Positions 45,639 through 55,101 of a DNA stretch of 64,000 bases are shown piece after piece. This DNA is from Eurosta solidaginis (Eukaryota > Arthropoda > Insecta > Diptera > Tephritidae). The notes under the pieces were generated by a model, which worked only from the letters and a program-made list of their open reading frames with translations, made no database searches and was not told where the DNA came from. The stretch spans positions 64,142,779 to 64,206,778 of the forward strand of contig NC_090319.1 of the NCBI RefSeq assembly GCF_040869045.1. Reading direction: 5' to 3'. The position numbers and the translations under genes are program-made. Each line of letters opens with the position of its first letter. Positions within the stretch are counted from its first letter, which is position 1.

Positions 45639-47479
45639 GCCATAATCATTCACCGGTAGACGCACACTACTACAACTGGGCATATGTATGTCGTTGGCGC
45701 TAATAATAGTGCGAACAGCTGTTGCTGCCAGTGCAACAACACTAAATTTGATTTTTATACCTAGTTGTGCTTAGCACACAAGGGGTAATAATTTTGTGCG
45801 CCAAGCGTTCGACTCTAAAAGCCCCGTCACATAAGCAGTTTTAATTATACTCAGCCCAGCAGAGCTCAGAGAGTATATAACCTTTGTTCGCATAACGGTA
45901 ATCCCTAACGGCATAAACTAATAAAGATAGATATAGACTTCTATATATCAAAATAATCTGGGTGTAAAAAGAAATTAATTTAGCCATGTCCGTCTGTCCG
46001 TAAACACGATAATTTTGCGGTATCTTGACGAAATTTGGTATGTGGGTTCCTGGGTGCTCATCTCAGATCGCTATTTAAAATGAACGAAAACAAAATACAA
46101 AAATAAGAGAAAATTTCAAAATGGGCGTGGGTCCGCCCTTTTTCATTTAATTTGTCTAGAATACTTTTAATGCCATAAGTCGAACAAAAATTTACAAATC
46201 CTTGTGAAATTTGGTAAGGGCATAGATTCTATGACAATAACTGTTTTCTGTGAAAAATGGCGAAATCGTTTGAAGCCACGCCCAGTCTTTATACACAGTC
46301 GACCGTCTGACCTTCCGTTCCGCCGTTAACACGATAACTTGAGCAAAAATCGATATATCTTTACTAAACTCAGTTCACGAACTTATCTGAACTCACTTTG
46401 TTTTGGTGTAAAAAATGGCTGAAATCCGACTATGACGACGCCCACTTTTTCGATATCGAAAATTACGAAAAATGAAAAAAATGCCATAATTATATACCAA
46501 ATACGAAAAAAGGGATGAAACATGGTAATTGGATTGGTCTACTGACGCAAAATATAACTTTAGAAAAAAACTTGGTAAAATGGGTGTGACACCTACCATA
46601 TTAAGTAGAAGAAAATGAGAAAGTTTTGCAGGGCGAAAGCAAAAGCCCTTGGAATATTGGCAGGAATACTGTACGTGGTATTACATATATAAATAAATTA
46701 GTGGTACCCGACAGATGATGTTCTGGGTCACCCTGGCTCACATTTTGGTCAATATTTCGAAAACGCCTTCACATATACACTTAGCACCACTCCCTTTTAA
46801 AATACTCATTAACACCTTTCATTTGATACCCATATCGTACAAACAAATTCTAGTGACACCCCTGGTCCACCTTTATAGCGATATCTCGAAAAGGTGTTCT
46901 CCTTTAGAACTAAGGCCCACGCCCTTTTAAAATACTCATTAACACCTTTCATTTGATACCCATATCGTACAAACAAATTCTAGAGTCGCCCCTGGTCCAC
47001 CTTTATGGGGATATCTCAAAAAGGCGTCCACCTATAGAACTAAGGCCCACTGCCTTTTAAAATACTCATTGACACCTTTCATTTGATACCCATATCGTAC
47101 AAACAAATTCTAGAGTCACCCCTGGTCCATCTTTATGGCCATATCTCGAAAAGGCGTCCACCTATAGAACTAAGGCCCACACCCTTTTAAAATACTCATT
47201 AACACCCTTCATTTGATACCAATATCGTACAAACAATTTCTAGAGTCAGCCCTGGTCCACCTTTATGGCGATATCCCTAAATGGCGACCACCCATAGAAC
47301 TATGGCCTACTCTCTCTTAAAATACTCTTTAATACCTTCCATTTGATACACATGTCATACAAACACATTCCAGGGTTTAATTTAATTTAATTTAATTTAT
47401 TTATTATTACGGCTGTTTAGGCCTAAAACTTAAACTACTAAGTACAATTCATTATTATATCATTTATTTCTATTGAATA

Positions 47480-47935
47480 TGCTGTTGGAATGCCATGTGA
47501 TTCCGATCAGCATATTTACTGGCGTAACAAACGGACGAGTCTGGGAGCCAGTCATTTAAGGAAGGTTGGAAAGGACGCGTTTCCAATCCTCCAGGGCTCC
47601 CAGCTTAAGGCAACAAAATTTGGAACTTATATTTTTTAATTATATTTGTATTTTAAGCTGTCGGAATGTATTGGTCTCCGATCAACATAGCTAAACATGT
47701 CTTTGGATGTTGGAAATTGAAGTGTACCCAATCACCCCTCAACTTTGTTTAGTAAAGACGCTATCGGAACGCATGAAGATTCCGATCAGCACAGCTCAAA
47801 ATATATTGGGAGGTTGAAAAGACGTGTTTCCAATCCCCCCTGCTCCAACTTTTGTTTGACCTTATTTTGGTTACACATCATATAATTTTATTGTTATATT
47901 AATGTTGTCGGAATGCGAGTGATCCCGATCAGCAA
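47480..47935 (-). repeat. Stem-loop repeats in the LINE Y 3' UTR
   Basis: On the minus strand four copies of TGCTGATCGGAATC-n-GCATTCCaAC lie at 47480-47512, 47657-47688, 47761-47792 and 47903-47935. A second hairpin type, GGTTGGAAA-n7-TTTCCAATCC, lies at 47573-47600 and 47811-47836. The first type is the same word found six times in LINE X. Confidence 0.78.
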
Positions 47936-48123
47936 CAGTAAATATAGGCTGAAAATACCGAATTCCAGCGAAATTTGTTGTTGGAACTGTCTGGATTTAC
48001 AGGTGGCGACTGATTTTCTTTTCCTTAGGGTCGGGTGTATTGTATTTTGCTGCTACCAGTATTACCATTCCCTTTTCGCTCTCCAGTATCGGTATGTCAT
48101 GTAAAAAATAAAAGAAAAAAAAA

Positions 48124-49046
48124 CTATCTTATTGGAAGGGTTTTACAATGCTCCAATAAACTTTTTTTAAAAGTATTGAAGTTATTACTACTTTTTATGT
48201 GATTAGGAAGTTCATTGAAATATTTCAGGCCCTTATAAAATATATTTTGCTTGTCCACTTCTGTTTTGAAAAGAGGTAATCTAAAATTATTGTTTTCTCT
48301 GATTACGTATGAATGTGCACCATTTACATATCTAAGCTTTTCGCTGAGGTATGTTGGTAATTTACCGTGCCTAATATTAAATACACATTTCATACTGTGG
48401 TAGAATATGAGCTGTTTTATACTCAACCAGTTTAGTGCTTCTATCAGGTATTAATGGGAGTATCATACCTCATGTTTAATATAAATCTCATAGCTTTATT
48501 TTGCATAACTTGTAGCTTATCTACCTGAGTTACATTGGCCATACAGAATATTGTGGGACAATATATGAAATGCGGCTCTATGATGGATTTATACTCTTTC
48601 AGTTTGTATTTTCTACTGATAAATTTGCATGACCTTTTCCAAAAACCAATTTTCTTGCCTATTTTGGCAACTATATAATCAATATGATCATTAAATTTTA
48701 ATTTATTATCAATCTGAACCCCTAAGTACTTGAAAGTTTTAACTTCGTTAATGTTTGAGTTCATTATTTTTAGCTCGATATTACAAGATTCCTTATTCAT
48801 CGCTCTAGATATGACCATAAAATAGGTTTTATTAACATTAAGTTTAAGCTTATTGTTACAAAGCCACCTGTATAGGGTGTTTAAGTCTCCCTGCATTTTG
48901 CTCCTAGCTAACATGATATCAAGCTCACTTACTTCGAGCAGTGCGTCATCCGCAAACAGCCTTATTTTACTATGTTTTAGCGCCGAAGATATATCATTTA
49001 TATATATGTTAAATAGGACCGGTGCCAAAACCGATCCTTGTGGCAA
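48124..49046 (-). pseudogene. LINE Y reverse transcriptase, C-terminal part
   Basis: Minus strand. The sequence opens PQGSVLAPVLFNIYINDI, then LFADDALLEV (catalytic FADD variant), LYRWLCNNKLKLNVNKTYFM, VKTFKYLGVQIDNKLKFNDHI, IIEPHFIYCPTIF and NKAMRFILNMRYDTPIN. After a frameshift at about 48440 the tail continues SIKQLIFYHSMKCVFNI...NNFRLPLFKT. The catalytic AspAsp is intact. The N-terminal half is absent through truncation. Confidence 0.88.
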
Positions 49047-49164
49047 TCCAATTTTACCCTAGGTTCATTTTACTACATGGTGATTTTCCCTTATTTTGTC
49101 TCCATAATTCTCAGCTGAGTATGAAATGTTCGGTTACACCCGAACTTAGCCTTCCTTACTTGTT

Positions 49165-49452
49165 TTTATTTAAATTGTTCATGTTTCACATTCCGTTTGT
49201 AAATAAATTTAACATTTTACGCTAAGCGAAAGAATATCGCGCGATTTGTATAACGTCATCAGCTTAGCATGTACGAGAGCATTTTTATATAGCCGGCACG
49301 GCACAGCCATAAACATATAAACATTCACCGGTAGACGCACACTACTACAACTGGGCATATGTATGTCGTTGGCGCAAAAAATAGTGCGAACAGCTGTTGC
49401 TGCCAGTGTAACCACACTAAATTTGAGTTTTATACCTAGTTGTGCTTAGCAC
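49165..49452 (+). repeat. Unclassified repeat, copy 2
   Basis: A direct copy of the sequence at 44480-44656 and 45639-45790, without the 982-bp hAT insertion. It ends at GCTTAGCAC where a different hAT element begins. Together copies 1 and 2 bracket Helentron-like copy I. Confidence 0.7.
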
Positions 49453-50714
49453 CAGGGCCGTAGAGAGAAAATCCGGGACCGGACTAAACAATTTACGGCC
49501 CCCTATAAAAACTCCACTAATACATTTGATTAATTTGAATCATTCGCGAATCATTATTGATGGATTACATTAAAAAAAATATTATGCCACATCAACTAAG
49601 TGATTTTTGGACTAAGAGTTGAAAATAAAATTAACACAGAATATTTGCTATTTAGACTGTTTTATTGTAACGTAGAAATAAAATTCTCTTTTTACAGCCA
49701 GGGCTAAAGAAAGATCACCCGAATAACAGAAAACTCGCCTCAGAACACTGCCTCACTCGATGGGTTGAAAAACACGATAGTGCGGAAACCGTTAGTGAAT
49801 TTCTCCCACATATTGCTGAAGTGTTAGGTAACTTGAAGTTTGATAAAGATCTTGAAACGTGTTCAAAAGCATCGCAACTTCTCAGTGCTATTGAGAAATC
49901 CGAATTTCTGATCGCTCTCCAAACATTCAACGATGTGAATTCGCCGATTGTGACTCTAAGTAGAACACTTCAACAACCTGAATTGCAACTGAAATCGGCC
50001 TGTGCATATATTGAGTTCTTGTTGATTAAATGCGTTTATATACGTTTTTAATAGGGGTGAATGATTCGCTGACATTGTACTTACAGAGCTACAATTTACT
50101 ACCCTTTCCTGGACTACATGATTTCTTCATTGACGTCAAGGTTCAAAGGCGAATTTTTGAAGATACTGCCTCTGGAGGGACTGATTCCAGCATACTCTGC
50201 AGGAGTAACGATTGAAGAAACTGTACTTGCTGCTAAAGTTTATAAAGAAGATTTCCCCAGTCACAATGAGACAGTGCTGAAAAATGAGATTTTATTGTGG
50301 CATAACCATTGCAAAAGTGATCCATTCAAGAGTGCTCAAACAGCTACTGATGCCCTGAAAATCATTAAATCAGCACACTCTTCTTCATTTTTTCCAAACG
50401 TGACGACACTGTTGTAAATATTTGCGACTATGCACGTGATATCAGCGACCGAAGAGCGTTCTTTTTCTGTTCTAAAGCGCTTGAAGACTTATTTGAGAGT
50501 CAACATGTTTGAAAATCGACTGACTGTTCTGGCACTAGGGAAAGTCCACAAAGAAATAGAAACGGACATTGAAGAAATAACCGATCTTTTCTGTAAATCG
50601 AAGCCCCGACGACTCGAATCTTTGGATTGGTCGATAGAAATTGAACCAGCAATAAGTGGGTTTCAATGTAATATCTTTAATGACTTGTTAAACTTCCAAA
50701 TTTTGTTATTATAA
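49453..50714 (+). mobile_element. hAT element (ZMYM1/P52-like), 3' end lost
   Basis: The left end CAGGGCCGTAGAGAGAAA fits hAT ends. The preceding 8 bases (CTTAGCAC, 49445-49452) would be the target duplication, but the right copy is missing because a Helentron-like fragment begins at 50715. It encodes a broken transposase. Confidence 0.7.
49690..50714 (+). pseudogene. hAT transposase (ZMYM1/P52-like), frameshifted
   Basis: Plus-strand pieces in order: CLTRWVEKHDSAETVSEFLPHIAEVL (the TRWVERHDS block of this hAT group), SKASQLLSAIEKSEFLIALQTF, then after a shift SSLTSRFKGEFLKILPLEGLIPAYS, FPSHNETVLKNEILLWHNHCK. After a further shift comes the dimerisation region VISATEERSFSVLKRLKTYLRVNMFENRL. 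The usual 'SVATAERSFS.LKR.K.YLR' is recognisable. At least three frame changes exclude function. Confidence 0.85.
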
Positions 50715-51215
50715 ATGTGGGTGGTGCCACGCCCATAATCAAAAAATTTTTTGAATTTATGTTTTCGTCATAAAACTAACCCACCTACCAAATTTGAATA
50801 GCTTAGCGATATTTATTTTTGAATTATCAAATTTTTTCCATTTTCCTAAATTTTCGATATCGAAGAAGAGTGTGTGTTTATCGTTCGGTTTCCCAATCTA
50901 TTCTGGGTACAAGTGAGCCCGTGTACCGAATTTGGTGAACATATCTCAATATTTGCTCAAGTTATCGCCTTAACGGATGGACAGGCGGACATCGCTCGGC
51001 CTAAATGGCGCTTCGCATTTTTTTTTAGATTATTGAACTAAATCTTTGTTCATTGGATTCGAACTGGATGGGAGTGTACAAAGCTTGGTAAACAATATTT
51101 GAAGTGGGCGTGGTGCCGCCTATGGTTGAAGTAGACTCCCACTACAAATTGTTTGCTAAAACTCACAGCTGGGTATATCTATAACTTTCGGTTGCACCAG
51201 AACCGCCATACTAAC
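50715..51215 (-). mobile_element. Helentron/DINE-like fragment, copy J
   Basis: A diverged partial copy. It has GTGGGTGGTGCCACGCCC, TTCGATATCGAAGAAG, GTGTACCGAATTTGGTG and TTGCTCAAGTTATCG in minus orientation, then a rearranged end with GGTATATCTATAACTTTCGG. It belongs to the copy C/F subtype. Confidence 0.55.
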
Positions 51216-51283
51216 TAAATTTTGTTTTCCTTAATTTTTAGCATTCTTCGGGTCAAGCCGAAAATTCCTAAATCTTGAAATAA

Positions 51284-53057
51284 GTGGTTGAGTTTAAGTT
51301 GAACGTCGTCTCTAATGCGGCAGTTACCCACCGACGTGTGCCGTACGTAAGGACGTTTGTCGTACGAAGCACGTTTGACCGAGCTCTCAAGCCCGTAGGA
51401 ATCAATGTGTGCGTCTGTGTACGTGTACATAACATATTTGTGTCTGTATTGTTTACAGATAAGCACTGTTGCCATTGACCATTTTGCATGCATGCTTATG
51501 GAAACATCAACTTTTTCCAATTTAATTTTTGATATTGTAAAAGGCCGGAATAAATATTAAATAAGTATAAATAGATTACATATTTATAATCTGCACTTTT
51601 ACATAATTATTTCGAATTATTTTCACAATTTTTCAAACTTTAATTAGGTGTTTTTGCATAAAAATGCAAACGGTCAAAAATTAGCGCACAAAAGTTTACT
51701 AGGCAACTCTGTCTAGTGAGAGAGCGATCAGCTGACACGTTCTTACGAAAAAAATCAAAATTGTTTTGATTTCTACGTTCCGGGCTACGTACGTACGGGC
51801 GTTGCACGTCGGTGAGTTTTCGTTTACATTGCACACTCATAAGATAGGTCGTGTCAGCTGACACGTTTTTGGTAGGTACGTTCGTGAGTAATGCGGCAAT
51901 TACCCACCGACGTGTGCCGTACGTACGGCCGTTTGTCGTACGAAGCACGTTTGACCGAACTCTCAAGCCCGTAGGAATCATTGTGTGCGTCTGTGTACAT
52001 TTACATAACATATTTGTGTGTGTATTGTTTACAGATAAGCACTGTTGCCATTGACCATTTTGCACGTATGCTTATGGAAACACCAACTTTTTCCAATTTA
52101 ATTTTTGATATTGTAAAAGGCCGGAATACATATTAAATAAGTATAATAAATAGATTAAATATTTATAATCAGCACTTTTACATAATTATTTCGAATTATT
52201 TCCACAATTTTTCAAACTTTAATTAGGCGTTTTTGCATAAAATTGCAAACGGTCAAAAATTAGCGCACAAAAGTTTACTAGGCAACTCTGTCTAGTGAGA
52301 GAGCGATCAGCTGACACGTTCATACGGAAAAAATCAAAATTGTTTTGATTTCTACGTTCCGGGCTACGTAGGTACGGGCGTTGCACGTCGGTGAGTTTTC
52401 GTTTACATTGCACACTCATAAGATAGGTCGTGTCAGCTGACACGTTTTTTCTACGTACGTTCGTGGGTAACTGCCGCATTACCCACCGACGTGTGCCGTA
52501 CGTAAGGACGGTTGTCGTACGAAGCACGTTTGGCCGAACTCTCAAGCCCGTAGGAATCAATGTGTGCGTCTGTGTACATTTACATAACATATTTGTGTGT
52601 GTATTGTTTACAGATAAGCACTGTTGCCATTGACCATTTTGCACGTATGCTTATGGAAACACCAACTTTTTCCAATTTAATTTTTGATATTGTAAAAGGC
52701 CGGAATACATATTAAATAAGTATAATAAATAGATTAAATATTTATAATCAGCACTTTTACATAATTATTTCGAATTATTTCCACAATTTTTCAAACTTTA
52801 ATTAGGCGTTTTTGCATAAAATTGCAAACGGTCAAAAATTAGCGCACAAAAGTTTACTAGGCAACTCTGTCTAGTGAGAGAGCGATCAGCTGACACGTTC
52901 TTACGGAAAAAATCAAAATTGTTTTGATTTCTACGTTCCGGGCTACGTACGTACGGGCGTTGCACGTCGGTGAGTTTTCGTTTACATTGCACACTCATAA
53001 CATAGGTCGTGTCAGCTGACACGTTTTTTCTACGTACGTTCGTGGGTAACTGCCGCA
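51284..53057. repeat. 579-bp-period satellite, about three units
   Basis: Landmarks recur at 579 bp: the GCATAAAAATGCAAACGGTC word at 51654, 52233 and 52812; TTGCCATTGACCATTTTGC at 51470, 52048 and 52627. The first and last units are incomplete. Units are over 95 % alike by eye. Each contains CAGCTGACACGTT twice and several ACGTACG/CGTACG palindromes. The frames of about 141 codons on the minus strand repeat with the array and are not genes. The array ends where a MITE is inserted. Confidence 0.92.
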
Positions 53058-53060
53058 TAA

Positions 53061-53925
53061 CATGCCAACCTAATATAAACGCACGCAAGTAATTTTCTGT
53101 CAAAAATGTCTCATGCATATACAACTTGTATGAGAGCAACCCAAATTGAATTTGCTGCGTGAAAACCAGGGATGCACCTTAACGTTAAGCTAATCGTTTA
53201 TCAAAAAATTTCCACCGTTTCCGTTGAAACACTTCGAAATATTATCGATAAAGAAATTATCAAGATAAATTGTATCTCGTTTTTAACCGAAACGAAAAGC
53301 TTTCGTTAACGTTAAAAACGTTAACAAAACCGTGATACTTTATGTTTGAATTGTGCTGGCAATGCTATAGCCATGGTGAAGCCGTAAGGTGGTAACAACG
53401 AGCGGACATACACACACAAACTCCATGTAATTTGTTTGTGTAATTCGTTGGTGGTAATGTCAAAAATACTCTGAGAAATGTTCGTACTGTCAAAATTCAT
53501 GAGAAAAGTTGCAATCAGCTCGGCTAATGCTTTCACTTTTAATGACTCCGCCATCAATCAGCTTTGCCAGCATAGTTTGAAATTAATAATCAACATAAAC
53601 GATTTAATTTCGTTGGGATATGGCAGAAAACGAAACAAAATCATTTCGTTAATTTGACGTTTTTAACGTTAATAAACGAAACGAAATGACTTTGTTTCGT
53701 TTATTAACGTTAATTATAGTAACGAAATGATATCGGTTCGTTGGTTAAGCATGCCTGGTGAAAACCTAACTCGATTTCCAATTTTTGTTCTGCGTGACAT
53801 TTAGATTTGACGTTTGCACACATGATTTACATGGTCGCAACGCATGCTTATTTGGGTTAGGGCAAAAAACGCAGGTTGTTTGCGTGCGCTAAAGAAACGC
53901 AGTGCGGTTTTATTAGGTTGGCATG
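53061..53925. mobile_element. PIF/Harbinger-like MITE, 3-bp TSD, holding a hAT MITE
   Basis: The ends CATGCCAACCTAATA and TATTAGGTTGGCATG are inverted, flanked by TAA on both sides (53058-53060, 53926-53928). ACGCACGCAA and TTGCGTGCG form a second inverted pair inside. A 3-bp duplication of TAA/TTA type suggests PIF/Harbinger. Removing the nested 591-bp element leaves about 266 bp, a typical MITE size. Confidence 0.75.
53167..53757. mobile_element. 591-bp foldback element, hAT-like, 8-bp TSD
   Basis: Starts CAGGGATGCACCTTAACG and ends TTGGTTAAGCATGCCTG. It is flanked by the exact 8-bp duplication GTGAAAAC (53159-53166 and 53758-53765). Its right end is closely related to the 139-bp element at 20812-20950 (CGAAACGAAATGA, TAACGTTAATTAT, GTAACGAAATGATATCG). 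Rich in AACGTT, CGAAACGAAA and ATCGATAA words. The short open frame inside lacks motifs. Confidence 0.87.
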
Positions 53926-53928
53926 TAA

Positions 53929-54942
53929 CCACGGCTTTATGCTTAAATTCCGGAACAGAGAATTAAAATATCTTAATATATCACACAACTAAATCTAAAC
54001 GGACCTAAATTAAAAAATCGAGAGTTTTGAAACTTTGTATACTAATGGATTCGTCAACTCTAGTTGTGCGATTGGCAAAATCCACAGGGTTTAAGGATGA
54101 ACGCAAGACTGCTTTTCATGTCTTCATAACTATGTTTCATATAGTGTGGGCCCGATACCGCTGCATACAACTCTTTGAGAAAAAGGCTTCCTGCGAAGAC
54201 ACCTGCAGTGGTATCACCACCTTAAGTGAAACTGTAAAGCTGGAAAAGTCCTGAAAAAGATCTATCAGCAAAGCTTGGTTTACTTAAGAGACCTGGCAAC
54301 TTCTCGAAACGAAGACTTACTTTCCGGGCAATCTGGTTACTGTAACCGTGACCGTTTCTTCAACATAATATTCACCTCTACCGAAGTAAGGCCAAGAATC
54401 ACAAAGGCAAGACGCAAATTGTTATGACAACTACGGTGAATAAAAGTTTCCAAATTGAAGCTGTTTGAGTTTTGCAGTTTTGTTATTACACCAGCTAAGG
54501 TGCTATTGATAGCTGTCTTAGGCTCAATTAATATTTCGTAGAACTGTTTCTCCGAGATCCGTCTCATCTGAATTTGAAGGCGCTCATGATTATGCACCGT
54601 ATATCAAATAAAGGAATTCACTGAAGAAATTACGCGACAAGGGGTCACTCTGTCTGAAGGCCTGGTTAATTTTCAAATGACTAGGAGAGGTCATACCCAA
54701 TTGCCACTGATCTGGTGGTGTTCTTCCAATTATATTACACATAATTTAACAATAATTTATTTATTATATACAAACATGGTAATGCTTTTTGGGATGATTA
54801 ATAAATAGATTGGAACTAACGCGGCAAACATAAAAAACATTATATAGACTAGTGATTCGTATTTGAATTATATAAAAATATAAACTTTTTAAGAACTAAG
54901 TCAACATCTTCAATAACGACAGCAGTGAACTCGGCAACTAAA
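53929..54942. other. Spacer and 3' region of the protease gene
   Basis: No other gene recognised. On the minus strand AATAAA (54756-54761) lies about 185 bases after the protease stop codon and is the best candidate polyadenylation signal. Short frames at 54027-54254 and 54337-54597 carry no motif. Confidence 0.45.
54756..54761 (-). terminator. Candidate poly(A) signal of the protease gene
   Basis: AATAAA on the minus strand, about 185 bases past the TAA stop at 54943-54945. No transcript data are available, so use is inferred. Confidence 0.4.
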
Positions 54943-55101
54943 TTAGTCGAGCGTATGATCCCGAATCCAATCCAAATATTGCGACACTCTCGTATAAACA
55001 CCAGGATAGCCGGGTTCACCGCATTTGTTGCCAAACGACACCACGCCGAGTTGAATCCAATGTGAATCGTAACGCATCATAAGAGGACCACCAGAGTCAC
55101 C
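54943..55101 (-). CDS. Protease coding exon 5 (catalytic Ser)
   Basis: A 159-nt final exon. Acceptor ATCCTTTCAG|GGTGAC. It encodes [33 protein letters not shown] and DWIRDH, then TAA at 54943-54945. Confidence 0.93.
   Translation of the reverse strand, partial: GDSGGPLMMRYDSHWIQLGVVSFGNKCGEPGYPGVYTRVSQYLDWIRDHTLD

Larger units (their letters stand above)
44480..45842 (+). repeat. Unclassified repeat, copy 1 (split by hAT)
   Basis: 44480-44656 plus 45639-45790 match 49165-49452 in the same direction. Shared words include TTCCGTTTGTAAATAAATT, ATATCGCGCGATTTGTA, CATTCACCGGTAGACGC, GCATATGTATGTCGTTGGCG and TATACCTAGTTGTGCTTAGC. Copy 1 is interrupted by a 982-bp hAT element and ends next to Helentron-like copy I. 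Family unknown. Confidence 0.7.
47378..49058 (-). mobile_element. 5'-truncated LINE (element Y) inside copy I
   Basis: A minus-strand non-LTR retrotransposon. It begins at the LPQGS reverse transcriptase motif (about 49046), runs through the rest of the ORF, a 3' UTR with stem-loops and a (TTAAA)n tail at 47379-47400. The tail pattern and 5' truncation mark a target-primed insertion. It belongs to a LINE family that shares 3' UTR hairpin words with LINE X, although the proteins are clearly different. Confidence 0.87.
45843..49162 (+). mobile_element. Helentron/DINE-like repeat, copy I, split by a LINE
   Basis: Left end AATTATACTCAGCCCAGCAG, right end CTCAGCTGAGTATGAAATG, GTTCGGTTACACCCGAAC, CTTCCTTACTTGTTT. 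Part of the module chain is deleted near 46085. It has about five 128-bp units (46720-47375). LINE Y (47378-49058) interrupts it between CACATTCCAGGG and TTACCCTAGG, words that are adjacent in the other copies. Confidence 0.78.

Noticed and set aside
51640..52644. Repeated 141-codon minus-strand open frames
   Set aside because: They recur with the 579-bp satellite and have no conserved protein motif; they are by-products of the array.
53321..53557. 78-codon frame inside the 591-bp hAT-like element
   Set aside because: No transposase motif; likely chance in a non-autonomous element.
54849..55034. Minus-strand frame overlapping the protease last exon
   Set aside because: Out of frame with GDSGGP and the spliced coding sequence; a shadow.
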